From the NCBI GenBank assembly GCA_002104905.1, contig MCFE01000019.1:124001-188000 (forward strand): a DNA stretch of 64,000 bases, in the 5' to 3' direction. How positions within the stretch are numbered: position 1 is the stretch's first letter; the number at the start of each line of letters is the position of its first letter. Position numbers and translations under genes: made by a program. Below are positions 36,545-46,631 of the stretch, in pieces. The stretch is from Basidiobolus meristosporus CBS 931.73 (Eukaryota; Basidiobolomycota; Basidiobolomycetes; Basidiobolales; Basidiobolaceae). Under the pieces are notes generated by a model. That model was not told the DNA's origin, searched no databases, and worked only from the letters and a program-made list of their open reading frames with translations.

Positions 36545-37337
36545 ATGTCAAGAAATATTTCCAAGTGGACCCTAGACTTTTCGTCTCTAGATCAGTCAAG
36601 GTTCTAATCAAGAAAGACTGTCCTGAGAATATTTCTTTCTAACTCCTCTTCTGACTCTTAGAACTCGTAAAAACGAGCAGCTCGATCCTCCTGGCTTTGT
36701 GCTTGCCTCCACCGGCTCATCTAGAAATTCCAATGTTGATATCTTACACTAGACTATTTTTTCAACATCAGCTAACCATACACCACATACTAGAAAAATG
36801 TCAAGCAAGTTGACGCAGGAGCTTCGGCCAATTTGAAATTGAAGGTGAATCCCTGACTCAGCCGTTCAACACCCACTATTTTATTAAACTCCTCCCTCAC
36901 TATAGAAAGCCTGGGAGGCCTCTCTAGCCCCAGCCAAGAACATTCCCATGAACGCGTTCATGCTTTATATGTCTGGTAGTGGAGTTCAGATTTTCAGTAT
37001 TATCATCACTGGAATGTTGTTCTTCCAACCTTTCCAGGCTTTGATGAACCTGAATTCAGGTATGTTCCCCTTTACAAGTCAGCCAACTGGCCCTTTATTA
37101 ATCCCACGACTTCTGGTAGTGTTCGATCGTTTCGCAGGAAAAACTTCCAAAGGAAAGAACCATTCGGCCGACGAGAATGTTGACCTTACCCTTCCCAAAC
37201 TTGTCTATGTTGCTGTGCAAGTGGCCATCATGTGTATGGGTGTTTACAAGCTATCTTCTATGGGCTTGCTACCTACTGCCAGCTCCGATTGGTTAGCCTT
37301 TATGGATCCAAAGCAAATGTTGGAGCTCACGCCCTGA
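36545..37337 (+). CDS. EMC4: ER membrane protein complex subunit 4
   Basis: Subunit of the EMC insertase, which places transmembrane segments into the ER membrane. Five exons (36545–36600, 36662–36734, 36794–36844, 36906–37059, 37120–37337) close to 183 residues, the normal size. The N-terminus reads WTLDFSS then EQLDPPGFVLAS, and the body has LKLKKAWEASLAPAKNIPMN, two membrane spans (IFSIIITGMLFFQPFQALM; LVYVAVQVAIMCMGVYKL) and the closing MGLLPTASSDWLAF, all typical of EMC4. The first exon was chosen because its tryptophan-rich start joins in frame through a GT...AG intron. The gene ends only 164 bases from the convergent hybrid cluster fusion gene. Confidence 0.93.
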
Positions 37338-37501
37338 TGGTCTTGATATGAAGAGGATTCAATGGAACATTTACGTTTGTTACGTGATTAATGTTAAATA
37401 AATCAAAGCTCTTGAAAACCAATGATTCGAAATCTATCGACTGGATTTTATTGAAATGCTTCTAAACAAGTGTACAATGCCTTCGAGAGTCTATAAATGA
37501 G

Positions 37502-40500
37502 TTATACAGCAGATGCGACCATACCACCATACATGTCTTCAAGATCAAGCTTGGGATCTCCTATCAGTTTCAACCCGAACTTATCAGATAGAATCTTCAC
37601 CGCACTAGGTCTCAAGAAGGCAGGCAGTTGTGGACCGACTCTGATGTTCTGGATGCCGAGGGAAAGTAACGAAAGAAGGACAACCACAGCCTTCTGTTCA
37701 AACCAAGATAAAACGATGGACAATGGAAGATCATGGATGGTACAGTTCAACGCTTCTGCGAGTGCTGAGGCGATTTGAATTGCGGAGTAAGCGTCGTTAC
37801 ATTGGCCCATATCGAGCAATCTGGGAATGCCAGAGTCTCCAATGGTCTTCCATTCCAGCGAATTGATTCGGAATTTGCCACACCCAGAGGTAAGAACCAC
37901 TGCACTCTCTGGTAACATCTTGGCCAGGTCAGTATAATAGCTACGCTCTCCCTCGTAGCCATCACATCCTCCGATAACAAACACCCTGCTGATATCTCCG
38001 GTTTCAAGGGCCTTCAAGACTGTGGGAGCTACGTTCAAAACAGCTTCAGAGCTGAAACCAACTTGATAACTATCGGTAATCGGGGTGAAACTACTGGGGG
38101 GATATTCAAATTCCGGAGTGTCCTCATTGAAACCAGGTGAGTCCAAGGCTACTTTGATAACAGCGCTATAATCAAGGTCATCGCCGACATGTGGAATGTT
38201 TGGCCAGCCTACAACACCAACGGTAAACAGTCTGCCCTGATAATCATCTTTAGGTGGGGTCAGGCAATTAGTGGTCATGACAATGGCTCCGGGGAAGTGT
38301 GGGAATTCCACAGATTGTCTTTGCCATGCCACGCCATAGTGGCCTGCCAGGTGTTTGTATTGGCGAAGTTTAGGATAACCATGAGCTGGTAACATCTCAC
38401 CGTGAGTATAGATGTTGATACCTAATCCTTCGGTTTGACGAAGCAACGAGTCCAAGAACATGAAGTCGTGACCAGAAACCAAAATACATTTGCCAGGGCG
38501 TGGCTTGAGAGATACGGTATGTGGTGATTGAGCTCCAAAGGTTTTGTTGGCATTGTGCAAGACATCCATACAAATTAGATTGACTTGGCCGAGTTCCATC
38601 AAGCAAGCCAAGGTCTTGTCCATATCTTTGGAATCCTTAGTGGTCAGGAAGTAAAACGCCTTATGGAGGAATTCGTATATACGACGATCCTCGTGGGCTA
38701 GAACTAGGGCATGGTCAGCGTAGGCACTCAGACCCTTTAGTCCATACACGATCATTTCTTGTAATCCTACCAAGGCATCGTTCTTGGTGGCTCTCATACG
38801 GCTAAGAATACCCACTTCCTTGCCCTTAGAGACAAGCATATCCTCGATGTCACCAACGGCACCAGGTGCATTGTCAAGTACCTCGGAGATACTCTCTGGA
38901 ATTGGGCATTTTTTGGGGCGTATATTCAACCTTTTGCAAATGGCCTGGTACTGTACACTCAACCGCTTTGTGTAATCCCGGCAATCTTGATGGAATTGAA
39001 GGAACCTGTTGCTGTCGAAATTGACATTGGTCAGGGTGGAAAAGGTCGCTTTCAACGAGTAATGGTTCACTTCTGGAAATTCGACCTCAGATACTTCTAC
39101 TTTGTCCGAATGCTCGTTTTGCAATTGGCGTAAGTTATAAGCATACCAAGAGAGACGCTTCAAGCAGGTAATGAGAAGATCTTGAAGAGCCGCTACTTCA
39201 GGAGTCTTACCGCACACGCCAATAGTAGTGCATCCACGTCCTTGGTAAGTTTGCTCGCATTGATAGCAGAACATCTTTGCGTCTTCATATAATGTTGCAG
39301 TGGGTACTTCTTGTCCTTGGGCTTGGCCGCCTCTCTTAAGGATGATGCTTTTAAGCGCATTCTCCTCGTCAACGCTTTTTGCGTAGGCCTCTACCTCCCA
39401 GCGATTTTGCTTTCTCAAGTTGGCGATGATCTCCAAAGATTCCTCGTACGAGACTTGCTTATTGGCTTGCAGGCACTCGCCAATGGTAATCTCCATGGCA
39501 CCTGGGATCAGTCCTCCCAAACCGCAGTACAGGTACATACCATTGTTGTCTAAATAGTCGGTCACCTTTTCTGGGAAGTCCAGCATTCTAACGGCACAGT
39601 TCTTCTTGTGATCACGGGACGCAGCATCAATCACCTCTACCAGGCCCTTGCGAGTAAAGTTATCCAGTTCGTCCTTGAAGAGATATTCATGCTCATAATA
39701 TCTCATTCCGTAATAGAGTCTGATACGTGTCATCTCATGCCCTTGCTCAAGCAATACTTCTCGGTGTTGGAGAATGGAACGGAACACACCAATGCCGCTA
39801 CCAAGTGCTACACCCAAGATGGGGGTATCAAGGCGCTCAGGAAGGTGGACCAAACCGGCGTGGATCTTCAAGAAAACATAGGGATCGGCGACATCGGGGG
39901 ATTTCTTAGAAAGATAAGTCGAGGTTAAACCTTGGAACCTGCCGCCAGTTTCAGTTGCCCATTCTTCGACGAAGAAAACGATATCAATCTTGTCTTTGGA
40001 AACAAGTGGAGATGAGGCAATGGAGTAGTATCTACTGGAGATTTTAGGGATGTTGCTAATGAATTGCTCCAAGGAGATCTTGACGGATGGGTAACGCTCA
40101 AGTACATCCACTACACTGAATACTGTTGATGTTGAGAGTTTCATATACATGTTCCCGGCCAGCATGTCTGAGGCTAAACTTTCAAGTGCCTCTTGCTCAT
40201 TAATATCCGAGGCTAAACAGCTGAATCCTTCGACAAGAGCTCTACTGGGGATCGAGCTGATGTCCAAGTAATTCTTTAGTAACTGACGGATGGTCACTAT
40301 AGTTGGTAATGCCACTGAATCGTCCATGGGTTGAATCTCCACCACCATATCTAAATCAACATCCAGCCGTCTGGCAGCTCTCACCACCAATTCGTCGGGG
40401 TTTTCTGGGAACACCTGAACGTGACCGGCAACTTGATACTCCTGATTTGTTTGGCTGATATCGAATGTTACCATGCATCCGGTTCTTTCGTAATCGGGAG

Positions 40501-41095
40501 AGGTAAGTCGCTTATTGGACACAACAGGAACTTTGATGTAGCCTTCATGGTTCACCTCGGGTACTGTACGGTTGGATTGTTGAATTTGAACAGAAACCGG
40601 TAGAGTCATCTTCACATCCGAGCCGGTCAATTTCGTCCAAAAGGCTTTTAACCAGGGACGAAAAGCCGTTTCGTGACCATTTGGATCGTACTCATCGCCC
40701 ATTCCAACAGGCATGATGTTAAAACCGCCAAGTTCACTCATCCGTTGATCCAACAGCTTGGCAGCCTTGTTGAAATTCTCCTGTAATGTTCGGTTTCCCA
40801 GTCCGAAGACAGCATATCTAGTGTGGCGGAATAGATTGGGGGAATGGTCCTGGCGCTTCAGATAGGACCAGAGAGAAGCGGCAGAGTCGGGAAATTCACC
40901 GTTGTAGAATGTGCTTGACAAAAATACAATGAGAGGCTCCGTTGGAAGGCTCTCATGCGCAACTTCATCCATACGGGCTAATCTGACATCGAAGCTGCGA
41001 ATCTTGGCGAAAGTCTGAACAATCTTGGCATAGCTCTCGGTAGTTCCGGTCTGAGTACCGTAGAGAATTAGCATGCGCGGCTTTTCGGACAACAT
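37502..41095 (-). CDS. diflavin reductase–hybrid cluster protein fusion
   Basis: One open frame of 1,197 residues joins two redox enzymes. Residues 1–155 are a flavodoxin (LYGTQTGTTESYAK, SSTFYNGEFPD, FGLGNR). Residues ~185–420 bind FAD (RYYSIASS at 355–362) and ~425–570 NADPH (GSGIGVFR 432–439, YYGMRYYEHEYLF), the layout of cytochrome P450 reductase and PNO tails. From Met608 a full hybrid cluster protein follows. Cys610, 613, 622 and 628 have the x2/x8/x5 spacing of the [4Fe–4S] class. The hybrid-cluster ligands are all there: His876, Glu900, Cys944, Cys1044 (persulfide site), Cys1072, Cys1099, Glu1133 and Lys1135. Known Hcp enzymes reduce nitric oxide or hydroxylamine. The fused flavins should supply electrons from NADPH in place of a separate partner such as E. 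coli Hcr. There is no presequence, so it is probably cytosolic. No introns. Confidence 0.95.
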   Translation of the reverse strand: MLSEKPRMLILYGTQTGTTESYAKIVQTFAKIRSFDVRLARMDEVAHESLPTEPLIVFLSSTFYNGEFPDSAASLWSYLKRQDHSPNLFRHTRYAVFGLGNRTLQENFNKAAKLLDQRMSELGGFNIMPVGMGDEYDPNGHETAFRPWLKAFWTKLTGSDVKMTLPVSVQIQQSNRTVPEVNHEGYIKVPVVSNKRLTSPDYERTGCMVTFDISQTNQEYQVAGHVQVFPENPDELVVRAARRLDVDLDMVVEIQPMDDSVALPTIVTIRQLLKNYLDISSIPSRALVEGFSCLASDINEQEALESLASDMLAGNMYMKLSTSTVFSVVDVLERYPSVKISLEQFISNIPKISSRYYSIASSPLVSKDKIDIVFFVEEWATETGGRFQGLTSTYLSKKSPDVADPYVFLKIHAGLVHLPERLDTPILGVALGSGIGVFRSILQHREVLLEQGHEMTRIRLYYGMRYYEHEYLFKDELDNFTRKGLVEVIDAASRDHKKNCAVRMLDFPEKVTDYLDNNGMYLYCGLGGLIPGAMEITIGECLQANKQVSYEESLEIIANLRKQNRWEVEAYAKSVDEENALKSIILKRGGQAQGQEVPTATLYEDAKMFCYQCEQTYQGRGCTTIGVCGKTPEVAALQDLLITCLKRLSWYAYNLRQLQNEHSDKVEVSEVEFPEVNHYSLKATFSTLTNVNFDSNRFLQFHQDCRDYTKRLSVQYQAICKRLNIRPKKCPIPESISEVLDNAPGAVGDIEDMLVSKGKEVGILSRMRATKNDALVGLQEMIVYGLKGLSAYADHALVLAHEDRRIYEFLHKAFYFLTTKDSKDMDKTLACLMELGQVNLICMDVLHNANKTFGAQSPHTVSLKPRPGKCILVSGHDFMFLDSLLRQTEGLGINIYTHGEMLPAHGYPKLRQYKHLAGHYGVAWQRQSVEFPHFPGAIVMTTNCLTPPKDDYQGRLFTVGVVGWPNIPHVGDDLDYSAVIKVALDSPGFNEDTPEFEYPPSSFTPITDSYQVGFSSEAVLNVAPTVLKALETGDISRVFVIGGCDGYEGERSYYTDLAKMLPESAVVLTSGCGKFRINSLEWKTIGDSGIPRLLDMGQCNDAYSAIQIASALAEALNCTIHDLPLSIVLSWFEQKAVVVLLSLLSLGIQNIRVGPQLPAFLRPSAVKILSDKFGLKLIGDPKLDLEDMYGGMVASAV

Positions 41096-42556
41096 TCTAG
41101 ATAGTTGAGCAACACTTCAAAAGGCTTGGTAATCACCTTGGTGAAAACCGAGGTATTTATTTCCCAAGCTACGCTAGTCTAGGCTGCTAATGGAACTCTT
41201 ACAATCGGCAAACATCTCAAGATTCCCATATGAGGTCAGTTTGTAATCTGCACCTAATACGATACAGATTTTATATTCATTCAATAAAGTTTACGATACA
41301 AATAGACAATTCAAATAATGATTTAGTAGTTCTTGATTTGTGATTTTGCTCTTTATAGATATTGATGCGCTTACAATATTACGAAAGTGACCAAAGCCAT
41401 GCTCTCCATTATTGCGGGGCCTAACTGGTAGAAAGGTATCAGCGAGAGATGGCGGAGCATTTGGAAAGCCTTCCAACAGGCACCTAGTGGACCAATCAGA
41501 ACTCAGGAGCAGACGCGCTCCAAAGATATGCACGTATTAATATAACCGCACCACCCTTCACGGAAACAAAACAAACTATTCTCCATCCATGAGGTTTAAG
41601 ACATTGCAAGATCAAACACGGGCAGTACTTTGGCAGGAACATCCATGATTTAATCGTCGATTGGAATCGTAACCACAAGAAATATTGGTTGGAGACAAAA
41701 TACAAATCCACACAAAAAGGTAAGCCTCACGGTTCAACAATTCCATCACAACATTCACTCATTTTAAGGGAGGTTCAGTGTAAAATCAACTCCTATTTAG
41801 CGTTGTCAACTTAAAGAAATGCCTGGAGTATCACGACTTGCTTGTCGCATTCAATGGGCCCGAGGACTGTTAGGCGCGTTTTTGTTGGTGGATCGACACT
41901 AGGGTTCGGGTAGCGTCCGCGGAGAATGGAATGATCCATATGAATGACTCGGAATGGGTTTGATGCATAATCAAATCAAATCCAGCCCACCCATGATCAT
42001 CAACTAGTGGGAATGGCGGTGATCGAAACTGCCTGGTCTAATGGTAAAAATAGTGTAAAACTAGTCAGCAGTACGTTTATATCGTATTGCTCAAGGATCT
42101 CAGAATTTCGGAAGAAGTTAGAGCAACACTGGCTGATTGTGTTCAAGTGTCCTGACAAAATACAAATGATCCGTTTGATCAGATGAATCCAAGTTTCACT
42201 CAACCTAGTTAAATTAAACTCACCTGTAGGAGCTCATATTTCTTTTAACGTAAACCGAGGCAACCATACCACATAATAGATTCGCGTGTCGATCAACACC
42301 GCATGGGAAACCTCAGAATTCATTAGGTAGTGATTCACAAGAGTAGACACATTGGAGGTTGAGAAACACCATTAGAAACACCCAAGTCAGAAAACCAGCT
42401 GCGCAATAGCTCTATACCTGTGTGCACTTTGCCTTAGCCAGATATTCAATCGAAAGGATGCGGATTGTGTATATAAGAAGGCTGGGAGGCTACCGTCTAC
42501 TCGCCAATACTCCACCAACAAAGCTCTAGGACCCATTTCATCCCAGAACTTCTTGA
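41096..42556. promoter_or_regulatory. divergent intergenic region between fusion gene and HSF-type factor
   Basis: 1.46 kb between two divergent start codons, so both promoters lie here. The HSF side has a TATA box at 42470. No heat-shock element of the form nGAAnnTTCn array could be defended by eye. Confidence 0.45.
42470..42477 (+). promoter_or_regulatory. TATA box of the HSF-type gene
   Basis: TATATAAG, 80 bases before the ATG at 42557, a usual distance for a fungal core promoter. No start site can be mapped from sequence. Confidence 0.5.
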
Positions 42557-43763
42557 ATGATGAACATCAACCCGATGCCAGCACTCGGCAGTGTGAACAC
42601 CCAGATTCCCCAGCACAAGGAGGTCTCAGTATTTGTTCGCAAGCTGTATAGGTTGGTTGACTTACTTCTTCCGTGAACGATTCTGGACTGTCGCGAGCCC
42701 TTGGCTAACTCCTTGGCAATTCTTTAGAATGCTTGAAAACGACAAACACGCAGAACACATCCGTTGGAACTCCTCGGGCACCAGCTTTGTCATCCCTGAT
42801 GGCCCGTTACTCGCGGCCGTTGTGCTACCCCAATACTTCAAAGCCTCCACATTCTCTTCCTTTGTTCGCCAACTCAACGTAAGTGCCATGGAAGCGCAGC
42901 GACGATCTTCGATCTGCCCAGACACCAACCGCGTGTAACACTAGATTAATCACTCGTGAAATTTCTAGAATTACGAGTTCCGCCGTATCTCTGATGCTCG
43001 CAAAGCCAAAAATCCCACCAGCCAATTGGCCTCCGTATTTACCCACCGTAACTTCCAACGCGGGAAATACAATCAATTGCACCTGATCAAAAGATCTGTC
43101 AATCGGACCACAAGATTCAAGTCCAAGAGCCATTGTCAGGATGCAGACAGCGACGAGAAAGCGTTCATCCCACAGCTGATTAGCGGAGTAGACTGCAGCT
43201 CCAGCGAGAGTGAGGATTTGAGGGATGTGAAAGATCTAGGTAAGCAAGCAGAGAGGGGCCTATTGAATCCAATTACTCTTAGTAACATGGGAATTTCTAC
43301 TATAGCCGAGAGTCCGACACAGGCTTGTTCGGATTGTCAGAGCCTGCGCATGGAGGTACAGGTTTTAAGACAGAGATTACGTAGCTACGAAGACATATTT
43401 TCTGTCAATGCCGAGCAGCGTGCCTCCATCCAGCCATTGAACAACGATAAGCTCCCACTTGTCGCCCATCAACCAGAGCACCCGGTTATCAAAACCGAGG
43501 AATGGACATTAGACACATCTAGTCAAGAATTCGAGATCTTTTCCAGGTTGTCGTGGATGTACGACCTGGAGAGCCCAACGCAAACGTCCTCATTGCTCAC
43601 CTCTCTGTACGATGCGGACATTTCTCAGAACCATTCCTGGTGTGATAGCTCATATGATATTGGCCAACCAGCCAGCAACTGGGACATGGCACTGAGAATC
43701 GAAGATCGGAAGCGCCTCGACGCAGTCCAAATCACCAATAGCCTCCTGTTTCATGATGTATGA
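42557..43763 (+). CDS. HSF-type transcription factor
   Basis: A DNA-binding regulator of the heat-shock-factor fold. Three exons (42557–42651, 42728–42878, 42969–43763) close to 346 residues. The winged-helix domain spans about 20–125: VSVFVRKLYRMLEND, HIRWNSSGTSFVIPD, LPQYFKASTFSSFVRQLNNY and FTHRNFQRGKYNQLHLIKR. FSSFVRQLN is the recognition helix and NFQRG the wing start. The segment after QLN reads NYEFRRISDARKAKN where HSF1 has MYGFRKV, so the turn before the wing is longer. Beyond it is a short leucine/arginine coiled segment (LRMEVQVLRQRLRSYEDIF) and an acidic, Ser/Asp-rich tail that could activate. No receiver domain, so it is not Skn7. Two adjacent ATGs (42557, 42560) make the start ambiguous by one residue. 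Confidence 0.9.
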
Positions 43764-46631
43764 TCCTACTTTGTTCTTACACTTGATAATCTGTATATAT
43801 TCGCTGTTCATTTGTATAAAGCATGGTTTGTTCATACAAAGACCGATCGTACCAAGTGATTGTGTGGCAGGGGTGGACTGAAACGGGTTCTGAGATGAGA
43901 GATTAAGATGGTCCACCGAGCCTTTATTCCAATGCTCATTATTCTCTCCACAATGAACTTGCCAGCATCCGTGATTCAAGGACAAGGGATCTAACGCGGA
44001 TCTACGGGCCAGAGTGATCTCAGCCTGTAATTGCATCAACGTATCTTCGTGTCACCCTTTCGAACAATCGTTGAAATGAACAGCCCAATCCTCAAGAGCA
44101 AATCAGGCCAATCACAGAGAACCAGATGGACGAAGATCCAATGAGATTTATCACATTGATCGAGTTTCGTCGACTCTTTGTCGCCACTGAATAGGTAAAT
44201 GTCCAGAGCAGGTGGATTCAGTGGAAACGAGATATGAAGATTCACAGTACATTTGACTCGTGTCCCCGCCCTCACCCCGCCCCGCCCCGCTGCATCCAGT
44301 GAATCAATCTCCATGTCAATCGTCATATCACCGGTTTCAGTCGAATTCATGAAGCTCGCCTGGCACCGTCGAACTAGCATTCATTTCGAAGCCAGGTTCT
44401 TTGTAATACATCGCATGGATTAGCGGGAAAGCGGACACCAGTTGAAAATGCTTCCAAGAAGTCCAGGAAATTCAATTTACTCTCCCCGCCAACCTGATAA
44501 ATGACAGGATTCAAACCGGAGTTGACTGCAGCCTTCTAATAATCTGAGATGGTTGAAATCGGTGCCTACATCCTCACTGTTCAAGCACTTGATATGAGCG
44601 TCGGATATTCATTTGCTGCTGGGGGTGGCCTGATAGCCAAGACCACCTGCACTAAAGATGGAAAATCATCTGAGAATCAATCGCCGGGTAGTATCTTCTG
44701 GAGATCAATGACTGACGTGATCTAGGGAGACCTGTTTCCTGTATCGTTGAGTTTATTTGGGATTTATTTAAAGCCAAGTCGGCATTGGCTTCGCGTCATC
44801 CGAACCAAGACCATTGAACGGCTCGATGATTGGCTATAGTTGCATTCAGCAATTGTGCATGCATTTTTTATTTTCGTAATTTTCGGGTGCAAGTATAATT
44901 TAAACCTGGATCATTGTTAAGCAAGGGAACGCTCTCCCACTTCGGAGGCGCCAGCTATATGCGTGGCAAACAACCCTTCGCAGCCATAAATTTCGACGGG
45001 CATTTAAACATCTCAGGAGGAAGCCACAATACCCCATTTTCGCACCATCGGACCCTCGAATCCCGGACAACTTGCATTGGCCATCTCACTTGGGGCTACT
45101 GCCTCACCCTATAAGTTACCACCCGACATAATGCTATTATTAGTACCTGAGGTAGAGGCGACCTTGCGGATGAGAGCACGATCGAATTAGAGTGACCCCA
45201 GACTCGGATGAAACAATAGAATTATCCATGTGGTGGTAAACGGTCTCGAGTTAAAGCTACCGCTGTAAATCTACCTCAGCATACAGTGATCTCCGTGTAT
45301 ATCATTGAATACTCTCGAGACGGCGTAAAAAATGGGCAGCTTTCCTTTTGCTTGGTACTGATGCGGATAGATATGTTGCCCTTACTGATGCGCGCTCCTC
45401 CTGGATGTGAGAAAAGAGTATGCATATACACACTAATCAGGATCGTATTTTAGTTCAGAAAAAAACCCTGAATTCAATAACTTCATTCAAAAAACTAGCA
45501 CGCCACTAAAAAGTAGCGTTCTATGGCGGCCACCATGTTTATTAGATCCACATGTTTGTCATAGCATTTGGAATTCAGCTACCGTTGTTTCAAAAGATGT
45601 GAACATAGGTCTGATCGGGATTGAAGGCCTACTGGAGATACACCATTTGTATAACACCGAAATTATAAGACTATTCCGGCTTTCATGAAAACTGAGTACT
45701 CTAAGAGACAGCCGGTTTAAAGATTGGGACCATGTTATTATTATAATCTTTACATGAAATAGGAATGGAGCCACGATCATCATATCATGAAGAACAGGAT
45801 CAATCGAACCGTACTCCTGGTTATTTGTTTACTTCACAGATATGAATCTGTCCCATACTTAAGACACTCGACCTGAGGATTTCCCCAGTTACCATCAATT
45901 TGTTTCAAAAGGAAGTGTAAACATTGACCCGGCCTACTTTTAGAAACCGAAGCTCAGAGGCCACAGGGTCAGCATTAGTTGGTATTAACTGCAGGACATT
46001 TTGGTATCAGGTAATGTTGTTTGTCAACTTGATTTATACCACACCTGATGATTAATCACTGGTATTTTACCGATCGCCCCAAAATCTACAAAGATCAGTC
46101 AAGTAAGCAGCCATTACACCTGGCTGCATTCCAAAGCGAATAAACAGTGTACATTATGACTCGTAGCGTATACAAGCGGTGCCATATTTTGCCAGGACGA
46201 ACCAAATTTGGTAGTTCGAAGAACTAGTGACAGACATGTGTGTAGAGAAATCAACAAAATGATTTGATTTGGAAAGTTTGCGTACTCAACGCTTCCGATG
46301 ATACTGAGCCTAAAAACCTAAAGAAGAAAGGCTCAATGCTCACCCAATAGATCCCAGGCATCTTTCATCCCCGTATTACAAAAGAGCTCCAAATTGGGGC
46401 AACGAAGCCTATGTGAGAATAATATGCTGGAAAAATAACTGGAAAAAGAACTTCATGTAACATTATAGAGGCTTAACCCTTGAAATATGCTTATTATCAG
46501 GACTGCCAGTGTTCGAATTAACAAAATTCGATCCCCAGATAAAGATCCGAATGTTGAAGGATAGAAGGCATTCTTATATAAATTCAAATTTCATCAGAGA
46601 GAAATATCTCAATATTATCTCGCAAACAAAC
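43764..46631. other. 2.9-kb spacer before argininosuccinate synthase
   Basis: No supported gene. ORFs of 66–129 codons on both strands show no domain or plausible exon chain. A C-rich patch with CCCCGCC repeats lies near 44267–44290. The right end carries the TATA box and leader of the ARG1 gene. Confidence 0.5.
46575..46581 (+). promoter_or_regulatory. TATA-like box of argininosuccinate synthase
   Basis: TATATAA sits 57 bases before the chosen ATG at 46632. It lies inside the longer reading frame upstream, which supports the view that translation starts at 46632. Confidence 0.4.

Noticed and set aside
44036-44380. 114-codon minus-strand ORF
   Set aside because: No domain and no flanking exons; composition looks like chance.
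46509-46631. N-terminal extension of argininosuccinate synthase
   Set aside because: No family similarity, contains the TATA-like box, and has no presequence character.
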